Of a stretch of DNA of 5,065 bases, positions 1 to 5,065 are shown piece by piece. Position 1 is the first letter of the stretch. Each line of letters opens with the position of its first letter. Below the pieces are notes generated by a model. That model saw only the letters and a program-made list of their open reading frames with translations. It did not search any database and was not told where the DNA came from. Location of the stretch: assembly GCA_919902095.1 (NCBI GenBank), contig CAKKQL010000191.1, positions 1-5,065 of the forward strand. Reading direction: 5' to 3'. Source of the stretch: Acidiferrobacterales bacterium (GTDB lineage: Bacteria; Pseudomonadota; Gammaproteobacteria; Acidiferrobacterales; Sulfurifustaceae). Position numbers and translations under genes: made by a program.

Positions 1-41
1 ACAGCGGTCAACTGCCGTTCCCCGATCTGGAAAGGTTCTGA
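1..41 (+). CDS. glcD: Glycolate oxidase subunit GlcD, C-terminal end (partial)
   Basis: Only the last 12 codons and the TGA stop (39-41) are in the window; the frame begins at base 3 and reads SGQLPFPDLERF. A tail of the form LPxPxLxRF is, as I remember it, common at the end of proteobacterial GlcD. The position directly upstream of glcE, in the same direction and 6 bp away, is the usual glcD-glcE order. GlcD is the larger FAD-binding subunit of membrane-associated glycolate oxidase. The call rests mainly on gene order, since 12 residues carry little information by themselves. Confidence 0.75.
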   Translation, partial: SGQLPFPDLERF

Positions 42-47
42 AGCGCC

Positions 48-1235
48 ATGAAGCAGGATCGGGACATCTCGAAAACATTGGCCGAGGCGGTGCGGTCCGC
101 CGCCGGGGCGCGTATTCCGCTGCAAATCACCGGCGGCGGCACGAAAGCTTTCTATGGTCTGCCCTCCGCCGGGCAACAACTCGACGTCGGCGACCATTGC
201 GGTATTGTTTCCTACGAACCGACGGAGCTGGTCATCACCGCCCGCGCCGGCACGCCGCTGGCGGAGATCGAGGCGGCGCTGACGGAAAAAAACCAGATGC
301 TCGCCTTTGAGCCGCCGCATTTTGGCGCCGCAGCCGCCGGTCAATCAAAGCGGAACTCCTTCGGTGATGCCAGCAAAGGCGCCCACTTCACGCAACTTCA
401 CGCCGGCGGCTCTGCGCCCGCCTCCGAAGGAGCTTCGCCTCGGGATTCGGGCGCTACACTCGGCGGCACCATCGCCTGCGGGTTCTCGGGCCCGCGCCGT
501 CCGTGGGCCGGGAGCGCGCGCGATTTTGTGTTGGGCACAAAAATCCTGAACGGCAAAGGCGAAATCCTGCGCTTCGGCGGACAGGTGATGAAAAACGTCG
601 CGGGTTTTGACGTCTCGCGCCTGATGGCTGGGGCACTTGGCACCTTGGGCATACTGCTCGAAGTCTCGCTTAAAATCCTGCCCCGGCCGGAGCAAGAGTT
701 AACACTGGCCTTCGAACTGCCGGCGGATCAGGCCATCACAATCATGAACCAATGGAGCGGCCAGCCGCTGCCGCTCTCGGCCGCGTGCCACATGGGCAAC
801 ACCCTATACATAAGAATGTCGGGCGCCGGGACCGCGTTGCAGGCGGCGCGTGCCCGACTTGGCGGCGAAGTTACCGGGGAAGGCGGGGCTCTGTGGCGCG
901 ACTTGCGCGAGCAGCGCCATCCGTTCTTCGATGGCGCGACACCGCTCTGGCGCCTGTCGGTCCCGCCGGCCACGCCGCCCATGAGCCTTCCCGGCCAGTG
1001 GCTCGTTGACTGGGGTGGCGCGCAGCGCTGGTTCAAATCCGACGCCCCCGCAGGCGACATCCGTCGCGCAGCCGAGGCGGCGGGCGGCCATGCCACGCTG
1101 TTTCGCGGCGGCGACCGGCAAGGCGAGGTGTTTCACCCGCTGCCGCCGGCGCTTCATGCCCTGCACCGCCGACTCAAGCAGGCTTTCGATCCGCAGCGTA
1201 TCCTGAACCCCGGTCGCCTCTATTCGGACCTGTAG
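48..1235 (+). CDS. glcE: Glycolate oxidase FAD-binding subunit GlcE, with a 42-residue internal insert
   Basis: GlcE is the second flavin subunit of glycolate oxidase (glycolate to glyoxylate, electrons to the respiratory chain). The N-terminal half is a PCMH-type FAD-binding domain (about residues 1-212): PTELVITARAGTPL at 58-71, ATLGGTIACGFSGPRRPWAG at 136-155, and RFGGQVMKNVAGFDVSRLM at 175-193 all follow the E. coli protein closely. The C-terminal half ends in the family pattern FDPQRILNPGRLYSDL. The length is 395 residues against about 350 in E. coli. Nearly all of the excess is one stretch, residues 94-135, between PPHFG and ATLGG, described separately. The frame stays open through it, so the gene looks intact. 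The start ATG lies 6 bp after the glcD stop and has only a weak, distant purine-rich site (GGAAAGG at 29-35), which suggests translational coupling to glcD. glcF does not follow. Confidence 0.95.
   Translation: MKQDRDISKTLAEAVRSAAGARIPLQITGGGTKAFYGLPSAGQQLDVGDHCGIVSYEPTELVITARAGTPLAEIEAALTEKNQMLAFEPPHFGAAAAGQSKRNSFGDASKGAHFTQLHAGGSAPASEGASPRDSGATLGGTIACGFSGPRRPWAGSARDFVLGTKILNGKGEILRFGGQVMKNVAGFDVSRLMAGALGTLGILLEVSLKILPRPEQELTLAFELPADQAITIMNQWSGQPLPLSAACHMGNTLYIRMSGAGTALQAARARLGGEVTGEGGALWRDLREQRHPFFDGATPLWRLSVPPATPPMSLPGQWLVDWGGAQRWFKSDAPAGDIRRAAEAAGGHATLFRGGDRQGEVFHPLPPALHALHRRLKQAFDPQRILNPGRLYSDL
327..452 (+). repeat. In-frame palindromic insert inside glcE (possible coding MITE/RPE-like element)
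   Basis: These 126 bases (42 codons) separate two conserved GlcE blocks that are two residues apart in E. coli. Seen in the sequence: GGCGC occurs at 324-328 and 450-454, exactly 126 bp apart, as a target duplication would; CTCCTTCGG at 356-364 is the exact reverse complement of CCGAAGGAG at 424-432, with scattered further pairing outside these arms; and ACTTCACGC is tandemly repeated at 385-393 and 395-403. The encoded peptide is rich in Ala, Gly and Ser and looks like a flexible loop. The reading as a mobile palindromic element is inference. A 5-bp match in GC-rich DNA can arise by chance, and removing exactly 126 bp would leave a junction two residues shorter than in E. coli, so the true edges may differ by a few codons. 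No second copy is present in the window. Confidence 0.5.
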
Positions 1236-1265
1236 TGGCGTCTTCGACACGCAAGGCAGGACAAC

Positions 1266-1619
1266 ATGACAACCAAGATGAAACCCCGGCACAGACCCAT
1301 CTACCGCATCCTGTTTCGCAACCAGGAAAATCTCTACGAGCTCTATGCCCGCAAGATCACGCAGGGCAATCTCTTTGCGTTTGTCGAGGTGGAGGATATT
1401 TTGTTCGGTGAACGCAGCAACGTGCTGGTGGACCCATCCGAGGAGCGACTCAAAACCGAATTCGCCGGCGTGAAACGTACGTACATTCCGCTACAGGCGG
1501 TCGTGCGCATAGACGAAGTGGAGAAGGAAGGCGCCTCGAAGATCGTCGGCGTCAGCAGCGACAAGGGAAATGTCATGCCGTTCCCGCTGCCGGTGCCGCC
1601 ACCAGGGTGCAAATCCTGA
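1266..1619 (+). CDS. DUF1820 family protein
   Basis: A 117-residue protein of unknown function matching the DUF1820 family (PF08850) of small proteobacterial proteins. Recognisable blocks are PIYRILFRNQENLYELYARK (11-30), FVEVEDILFGERSNVLVDPS (39-58), EERLKTEFAGVKRTYIPLQA (59-78), VVRIDEVEKEG (79-89), and a proline-rich tail after GNVMPFPLP (101-109). The family is generally a little over 100 residues, so this copy is full length. There is no signal peptide or membrane segment, so it is probably cytoplasmic. The chosen ATG follows a split purine-rich site (AAGG and AGG within 1253-1260) at suitable spacing; a second ATG four codons in is an alternative. It lies 30 bp behind glcE on the same strand, where glcF would often be, so it may be cotranscribed with glcDE. 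The downstream gene is convergent, 40 bp away. No biochemical role can be given. Confidence 0.88.
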   Translation: MTTKMKPRHRPIYRILFRNQENLYELYARKITQGNLFAFVEVEDILFGERSNVLVDPSEERLKTEFAGVKRTYIPLQAVVRIDEVEKEGASKIVGVSSDKGNVMPFPLPVPPPGCKS

Positions 1620-1659
1620 GTTCAGCCATCGCGACGAGATAACGTTTAAAAACGCGATT

Positions 1660-2118
1660 TCAGAACGGCTCGACCTGGATACGTTTTCCCTCAAGTCGCG
1701 TTTCGCTCGCGCGCTCCTCGCTACCCTTCAGATCAAGCACACTGACCTTCGCCAGACCCGTGAATTGGTCCTGGCCGGGACCGTGCGTGATGCGTATCCG
1801 GGTTTTTTGGCTTCCAATCAACTTCCTGTTCTCGTCAAACCGCCACGCGATATAGGTCGCGTCAAAATCTCGGTCGCTGATCCGCTTCCAAGAGCCATGG
1901 GCCACACTGAGCGCCGGATGTGTATCACCACTTCGGAAAAACGTTCCGTCAGAATTGAATGTGAGGAGCACCACACCCTGACCTCCGGGGCGACTGGCGG
2001 AGGCAAGCCACGCCCCAACTAATCCTCGGTCAGTTTCGCCAGTCAATCCAGGAGATGCACAACCGGCAATAAGCACCGTAGTTAGCAGACTCAACAGAAT
2101 ATATTTAATCTTAAACAT
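1660..2118 (-). CDS. Predicted small lipoprotein of unknown function, possibly lipocalin-like
   Basis: The protein has 152 residues and starts with a lipoprotein signal: MFKIK, a hydrophobic run, then the lipobox I-A-G-C with the lipidated cysteine at residue 20. The residue after it is Ala rather than Asp, which by the Lol rule favours the outer membrane. The mature part (about 34-152) has GLVGAWLAS, GVVLLTFNSDGTFF, HGSWKRISDRDFDATYIAWRF and FTGLAKVSVLD. This alternation of short beta-strands, with 'G-W' and 'F..DGTF' motifs, resembles small lipocalin-like or calycin-type secreted proteins; that is inference from pattern only. I chose the ATG at 2116-2118 over one ten codons upstream because AAAGGAG sits 8 bases before it and because it places the signal peptide at the N-terminus. 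It is convergent with the DUF1820 gene and downstream of the hydrolase gene on the same strand. Confidence 0.8.
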   Translation of the reverse strand: MFKIKYILLSLLTTVLIAGCASPGLTGETDRGLVGAWLASASRPGGQGVVLLTFNSDGTFFRSGDTHPALSVAHGSWKRISDRDFDATYIAWRFDENRKLIGSQKTRIRITHGPGQDQFTGLAKVSVLDLKGSEERASETRLEGKRIQVEPF

Positions 2119-2212
2119 GGTTATCGCTCCTTTAACGTGGCTACCCAAATTTCTCTCCGCCCTTTTCCTTCGTCACCTCGTTCCTCATCCCTTCTAACGA
2201 TCAGGCTATAGC

Positions 2213-2227
2213 GACGGCTCTGCCGTC
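2213..2227. other. Short perfect hairpin downstream of the hydrolase gene
   Basis: GACGGC (2213-2218) and GCCGTC (2222-2227) pair perfectly across a three-base loop, 32 bp past the hydrolase stop in the 141-bp gap before the lipoprotein gene. No T-run follows on either strand, so it is not a canonical intrinsic terminator. It could still slow polymerase or protect the 3' end of the hydrolase mRNA. The rest of the gap (2119-2259) holds the lipoprotein's ribosome binding site and nothing else I can support. Confidence 0.25.
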
Positions 2228-2259
2228 CACATGGGCGTCTCACCAGTTATGGCCGGTGT

Positions 2260-3045
2260 CTAGCGAAAGACGCGTGTGAAGAAAGCCCGCATTTCCTCCC
2301 AGGACTTTCGGTCGGCTTCGGCATCGTAGGCGAGCGGCAGGTTATATTTCTTCGCGATTGCATCGGCGTCCGGACGGGTGAAAAGATGCTTTGTCCCGGG
2401 GTAGTTGATGAACTTGTAGTCCGCCTTTGCGGCCGCCATCTCCTGCTTGAACTTGTTGACTTGCTCCGGCGGGATCATGGCGTCGTCCGCGGCATTCAAA
2501 ACGAGGATCTTGGTATTGATCCCGCCTTTGGGCGCGGGATTCTGCGTCGTCAGGTCGCCGTAGAAATTCACGACTCCGACGATATCCGTACCCTGACGGG
2601 CCATCTCGAGCACGGTGCTGCCGCCGAATGAGTAGCCGATAGCGGCGATGCGCTTGGCGTCCACCGTGCCGTGCTTGCCCAAGATATCGCGTGCGGCGTT
2701 AAAGCGAGCCTTCATCACGGGCAGGCTGCCCCGGACCGCGCCGGCGAGTTTGCCGGCGTCGTTAGGATGCTCCACCTGTTTGCCCTCACCGTACATATCA
2801 ACCGCAAGCGCGGTGTAGCCGAGCGCGGCCAGCGCACCGGCGCGGCCACGGACGTACTCGCCGTGCCCCCACCAGTCGTGCACCACAAGCACGCCGGGGC
2901 GCTTGCTCTTGATCGCGTCGTCGTAGGCGAGATAGCCCTTCATGACCACGCCACCGCTCTTGTACGCCACTTCCTCGCCCTTGACGGCGGCGAAGGTCGG
3001 AGCGACGGACAGCGCCAACACCAAACCGAGAAGTAATCTGAACAT
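2260..3045 (-). CDS. Exported dienelactone hydrolase family protein (Ser-type alpha/beta hydrolase)
   Basis: The protein has 261 residues with a Sec signal peptide (MFRLLLGLVLALSVAPTFAA, likely cut near residue 19 or 20), so it should act in the periplasm or outside the cell. The remainder is an alpha/beta hydrolase of the dienelactone hydrolase family (PF01738): GVLVVHDWWGHGEYVRGRA at 51-69, typical of DLH proteins; the nucleophile elbow GYSFGG at 137-142; the acid motif ADDAMIPPE at 186-194; and the histidine in GTKHLF at 217-222. The inferred triad is Ser139, Asp188 and His220. Classical dienelactone hydrolases use Cys at the nucleophile position, so this copy is more likely a general esterase or carboxyl-ester hydrolase than a chlorocatechol-pathway enzyme; the substrate is unknown. 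A strong AAGGAGG lies four to five bases before the ATG. The AraC-type gene ends 74 bp upstream on the same strand, with an inverted repeat between them. Confidence 0.9.
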   Translation of the reverse strand: MFRLLLGLVLALSVAPTFAAVKGEEVAYKSGGVVMKGYLAYDDAIKSKRPGVLVVHDWWGHGEYVRGRAGALAALGYTALAVDMYGEGKQVEHPNDAGKLAGAVRGSLPVMKARFNAARDILGKHGTVDAKRIAAIGYSFGGSTVLEMARQGTDIVGVVNFYGDLTTQNPAPKGGINTKILVLNAADDAMIPPEQVNKFKQEMAAAKADYKFINYPGTKHLFTRPDADAIAKKYNLPLAYDAEADRKSWEEMRAFFTRVFR

Positions 3046-3053
3046 GACCCCTC

Positions 3054-3111
3054 CTTGCCTGCATTGCGTTGTTGAACTGTCGCCCGGACAATTCCGGACG
3101 ATGCAGGCAAG
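3054..3111 (-). promoter_or_regulatory. 11-bp inverted repeat overlapping the hydrolase ribosome binding site
   Basis: CTTGCCTGCAT at 3054-3064 and ATGCAGGCAAG at 3101-3111 are exact reverse complements separated by 36 bp. The spacer contains a smaller hairpin, CCGGA (3084-3088) and TCCGG (3093-3097). Read on the minus strand, the second RNA arm ends in AAG, which forms the first bases of the AAGGAGG Shine-Dalgarno of the hydrolase gene. A folded mRNA would therefore place the ribosome binding site at the base of a stem. No T-run follows, which argues against an intrinsic terminator. Alternatives are a DNA operator, for example for the adjacent AraC-type protein, or an mRNA-stabilising stem. 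Confidence 0.5.
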
Positions 3112-3119
3112 ATGACAGA

Positions 3120-4010
3120 TCAGGCGGCCGTAGGATGTCCGCGAACGTCCAGTTTCTTCCCGGTTTCGGTCACGGTGGTGCGTAGCGCCTTGGGCGGCAA
3201 CCCGAAGCGCTGGTGGAAATTGGTGGTGAAGCGCGGCACCGACTGGTATCCGCAGTCGTGGGCGATCCGGTAAACCGGATGGGACGTCTGTAACAGCAAG
3301 GTCAGCGCCATGCCCAGCCGCAGCTCGTGCAGCAATTCGCGAAAGCCGGTGTTTTCAGCCTTCAGGTGGCGGCGCAGGGCGCTTTCGCTGGTGCCCAGAC
3401 GCTGGCACACCTCGCCGATTTCCCACGCGCGCGCGATGTCGGTGGAAAGCAGCGTGCGCACGCGCCGGCTCCAGCTCTCCCCCGAGAACGCGTAAGCAAG
3501 CAATCGAGAATCCTTCTTGGCCAGGATCAACAGAATCTCCAACAAACGGTGGTCGCGCAGATGCGGATCGCTGTTGCTGCTCAGGTAATGCTTGACCGCC
3601 TCGACCAGCGTGGCGTCGTGTTCGAACTGGAGTATGCCAACCTTTTTCTGTATCCCGGTATGCGCGATCTTGTGCGCCAAGCGCAACCGTTCCAGATCGT
3701 CATCCCGAAACGGTATAAGCAGCGCCTTGTAATGATGACCGTGCGGGTCAACCTCGTTGCGCATGGAAAAATGGGATGGCGCCGGAACAGCGATGGTGGT
3801 TCCGGCCTCGCACGTCATGGTTCCCGGCGTATCGAATATCCGCTTGCGGCCGGACAGAACCATGATGATGCACGGCTCGTAAAACGGGATCTGCCGGATG
3901 TGGACGGTGTTGTCGCAGGAAATCAGCCCGAAATCTTTCAGCGGCGTGCGGCCCCGCGGGGTCACCGAACCCGTTTTGAGCGATTCGACGAGCGCCAATA
4001 TCTCGTTCAT
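3120..4010 (-). CDS. AraC family transcriptional regulator
   Basis: The protein has 296 residues and the two-part layout of AraC regulators. The N-terminal half (about 20-170) looks like an AraC_N/cupin-type sensing domain: IPFYEPCIIMVLSGRKRIFD at 41-60, then MTCEAGTTIAVPAPSHFSM and a His-rich GHHYKALLIPF at 91-101. The C-terminal part (about 180-280) has two helix-turn-helix units: WEIGEVCQRLGTSESALRRH at 196-215 and VYRIAHDCGYQSVPRFTTNF at 246-265, followed by HQRFGLPPKALR, the standard AraC signature ending. The ATG at 4008-4010 is chosen because GGAGAG precedes it and the N-terminus then fits the family. The same frame stays open for 159 codons upstream, but those codons run through msrA in another frame and have no family resemblance. 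The closest likely target is the hydrolase gene just downstream, or its own promoter; the effector is unknown. Confidence 0.93.
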   Translation of the reverse strand: MNEILALVESLKTGSVTPRGRTPLKDFGLISCDNTVHIRQIPFYEPCIIMVLSGRKRIFDTPGTMTCEAGTTIAVPAPSHFSMRNEVDPHGHHYKALLIPFRDDDLERLRLAHKIAHTGIQKKVGILQFEHDATLVEAVKHYLSSNSDPHLRDHRLLEILLILAKKDSRLLAYAFSGESWSRRVRTLLSTDIARAWEIGEVCQRLGTSESALRRHLKAENTGFRELLHELRLGMALTLLLQTSHPVYRIAHDCGYQSVPRFTTNFHQRFGLPPKALRTTVTETGKKLDVRGHPTAA

Positions 4011-4028
4011 GCGGTGGTCTCTCCGGAT

Positions 4029-4067
4029 TCCGGGCCAGCGGGCACAGTGTCGTCTACTGCGCCCGGA
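4029..4067 (-). other. Nested inverted repeats in the leader of the AraC-type gene
   Basis: Two competing pairings are visible in the gap between msrA and the AraC-type gene. GGGCACAGT (4040-4048) and ACTGCGCCC (4056-4064) form, in minus-strand RNA, a nine-pair stem with one G-U pair and a seven-base loop. TCCGGGC (4029-4035) is an exact inverted match to GCCCGGA (4061-4067), giving a larger alternative pairing that shares bases with the first. No T-run follows. The site could be an operator, an mRNA leader structure or a remnant of a terminator after msrA; nothing in the sequence decides. Confidence 0.35.
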
Positions 4068-4077
4068 TTTGTTAGCG

Positions 4078-4106
4078 AGTATAGCGCGCCGGCCGAGTCT
4101 GTTCAG
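4078..4106 (-). promoter_or_regulatory. Possible sigma-70 promoter for the AraC-type gene
   Basis: On the minus strand a good -10 hexamer, TATACT (4078-4083), lies 17 bp from a weak -35, CTGAAC (4101-4106, three of six consensus bases), which overlaps the msrA stop codon. A start near 4071 would give a leader of about 60 bases containing the nested inverted repeats. The weak -35 would suit a gene needing an activator. The assignment is by eye. Confidence 0.35.
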
Positions 4107-4750
4107 ACCTCGATGCCGATGGGGCAAGTGACACCGGTACCGCCAAGGCCGCAGTACCCGCCCGGATTCTTGGCCAAGTACTGTTGATGATAATCCTCGG
4201 CGTAGTAGAACGCCGGCGCGTCGAGAATTTCCGTCGTCACCGCGCCGAGACCCGCGGCACGCAGCGCCTGCTCGTAGGCCTGTTTCGAGGCCAGCGCACG
4301 TTCTTTCTGTTTCGGTGTGTAGGCGTAAATACCAGAACGGTACTGGGTACCGACGTCGTTGCCCTGGCGCATCCCCTGCGTCGGATCGTGCGCTTCCCAA
4401 AATACTTTGAGCAATTGGTCGTAACCCACGGTCTTGGGATCGTACACCACGAGCACGACCTCGTTGTGGCCGGTCATGCCGCTGCATACCTCTTTATAAG
4501 TCGGGTTCGGCGTGTAGCCGCCGGCGTAACCGACGGCGGTGGTGTAGACGCCGGGAAGCTGCCAGAACTTGCGCTCCGCGCCCCAGAAGCAACCCATACC
4601 AAACACCGCCTGCTCCATCCCCGTCGGGAATGGCGGCGTGAGTGAATGGCCGTTCACATGATGGCGTTCAGGCACCGGCATTTTCTCCGTACGACCCGAC
4701 GGCGCATTGTCGGATGTTGGCATTCCGGTTTTCTTGCGACGCATGAACAT
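4103..4750 (-). CDS. msrA: Peptide-methionine (S)-S-oxide reductase MsrA
   Basis: MsrA reduces the S-epimer of methionine sulfoxide in proteins and free methionine, with electrons from thioredoxin. The 215-residue product aligns with E. coli MsrA (about 212 residues) over nearly its whole length: the active-site [10 protein letters not shown] at 51-60 with nucleophile Cys54, [18 protein letters not shown] at 74-91, [24 protein letters not shown] at 116-139, and [16 protein letters not shown] at 181-196. The C-terminal resolving cysteines are present as Cys200 (GGYCGLGG) and Cys209, matching the three-Cys E. coli type. There is no signal peptide, so it is probably cytosolic. The start ATG at 4748-4750 has GGGAG six bases upstream; the next ATG, two codons in, is a less likely start. 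No MsrB domain is fused. The AraC-type regulator follows 92 bp downstream on the same strand. Confidence 0.97.
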   Translation of the reverse strand: MFMRRKKTGMPTSDNAPSGRTEKMPVPERHHVNGHSLTPPFPTGMEQAVFGMGCFWGAERKFWQLPGVYTTAVGYAGGYTPNPTYKEVCSGMTGHNEVVLVVYDPKTVGYDQLLKVFWEAHDPTQGMRQGNDVGTQYRSGIYAYTPKQKERALASKQAYEQALRAAGLGAVTTEILDAPAFYYAEDYHQQYLAKNPGGYCGLGGTGVTCPIGIEV

Positions 4751-4779
4751 AGCGATCTCCCGAAATCTGAACTAGACGT

Positions 4780-4802
4780 GCACGAAACGTGCGGAGATTA
4801 GA
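4780..4802 (-). promoter_or_regulatory. Possible -10 element and leader hairpin upstream of msrA
   Basis: On the minus strand, TCTAAT (4797-4802) matches the sigma-70 -10 consensus at five of six bases and would start transcription roughly 40 bases before the msrA ATG. I see no good -35 at the right spacing. Just inside the transcript, GCACG (4780-4784) and CGTGC (4788-4792) form a five-base hairpin with an AAA loop. msrA is otherwise only 73 bp behind the preceding gene and could be read from it. Confidence 0.2.
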
Positions 4803-4823
4803 ACAACACGGTGTACGAAAAGT

Positions 4824-5065
4824 TCACGAGTCATCCTCGGGGACCGGCAACGCGTTGTCATTCGGCGGCGTCAGAGCCCACTCGTGCGGGAACGGTCCAA
4901 TCCCCGCGGTTCGACGCGCACGGTCAATATAACGCTGTATCGGCGGCGAGTTCAGCGTGTAGCTTTGACGCACGCCGTGGCCGCGCTGCGCCAATTCGTC
5001 CGCCAGGGCATCCGGCCGCCACAGCGACGGAAAGTCACTCAGATTGCCGCCGAGTTGACGCAGGT
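4824..5065 (-). CDS. C-terminal end of an unrecognised protein (partial)
   Basis: One minus-strand frame stays open from the right edge of the window to a TGA at 4824-4826, giving 79 residues; the other two minus-strand frames hit stops within about 35 bases of the edge. It reads from LRQLGGNLSDFPSLWRPDAL to a proline- and acid-rich tail, NALPVPEDDS. The middle section, QSYTLNSPPIQRYIDRARRT, looks like a short helix-forming segment, and there is no membrane span. The composition is that of a normal coding region in this genome. I do not recognise the family, and the N-terminal part lies outside the window. It is on the same strand as msrA and ends 73 bp before it, so cotranscription is possible. 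Confidence 0.6.
   Translation of the reverse strand, partial: LRQLGGNLSDFPSLWRPDALADELAQRGHGVRQSYTLNSPPIQRYIDRARRTAGIGPFPHEWALTPPNDNALPVPEDDS

Noticed and set aside
345..695. Minus-strand open frames opposite the glcE insert
   Set aside because: They run through conserved glcE codons on the other strand and have no plausible start context; the short frames ending inside the insert are more likely a by-product of the repeat than genes.
1628..1658. Inverted repeat ATCGCG (1628-1633) and CGCGAT (1653-1658) between the convergent DUF1820 and lipoprotein genes, as a bidirectional terminator
   Set aside because: The stem is only six bases with a 19-base loop and no proper T-run after it on either strand, so it falls short of an intrinsic terminator.
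1570..2022. A 150-codon plus-strand open frame running from the end of the DUF1820 gene across the lipoprotein gene
   Set aside because: It overlaps DUF1820 in another frame and lies antisense to a lipoprotein gene that has a clear signal peptide, lipobox and ribosome binding site.
2260..3045. Calling the hydrolase a true carboxymethylenebutenolidase (clcD type)
   Set aside because: The nucleophile position is Ser rather than Cys, the protein is exported, and no chlorocatechol-pathway genes are nearby.
3327..4187. A 286-codon plus-strand open frame opposite the AraC-type gene
   Set aside because: It is the antisense shadow of a well-supported gene in GC-rich DNA. The product shows no recognisable domain and crosses the gene boundary into msrA.
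3120..4487. A 455-codon open frame that would extend the AraC-type protein upstream through most of msrA
   Set aside because: The extra 159 codons lie in a different frame over the conserved msrA coding sequence, are Arg- and Gly-rich without family resemblance, and the ATG at 4010 has a ribosome binding site and gives a normal AraC length.

Overview
The window is GC-rich, densely packed proteobacterial chromosome. A DUF1820 gene, glycolate oxidase genes close to the E. coli proteins and an E. coli-type MsrA point to a gammaproteobacterium, or possibly a betaproteobacterium; this is inference from the gene families, not a marker-based placement. No rRNA, tRNA, CRISPR array, IS transposase or phage gene is visible.

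Layout. Plus strand, left: the last 12 codons of glcD (1-41), then glcE (48-1235) and a DUF1820 gene (1266-1619). glcD and glcE encode the FAD-binding subunits of glycolate oxidase, which oxidises glycolate to glyoxylate. The usual third gene, glcF (iron-sulfur subunit), is not next in line. Everything to the right is on the minus strand: a small predicted lipoprotein (1660-2118), an exported dienelactone-hydrolase-type alpha/beta hydrolase (2260-3045), an AraC-family regulator (3120-4010), methionine sulfoxide reductase A (4103-4750), and the C-terminal 79 codons of an unrecognised protein (4824-5065). Read in transcription order the minus-strand run is unknown protein > msrA > araC-type regulator > hydrolase > lipoprotein. 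The regulator and hydrolase are only 74 bp apart and may share a transcript.

The most unusual item is inside glcE. About 42 codons (327-452) sit between two conserved blocks of the FAD-binding domain and have no counterpart in E. coli GlcE. The stretch is exactly in frame, is bounded by a 5-bp direct repeat, and carries a 9-bp inverted repeat and a 9-bp tandem repeat. It resembles a palindromic element that inserted into a coding region without breaking it. Second is a perfect 11-bp inverted repeat between the AraC gene and the hydrolase gene whose inner arm runs into the hydrolase's Shine-Dalgarno sequence. It could be a translational switch or a regulator site. No clearly new multi-gene system is visible.
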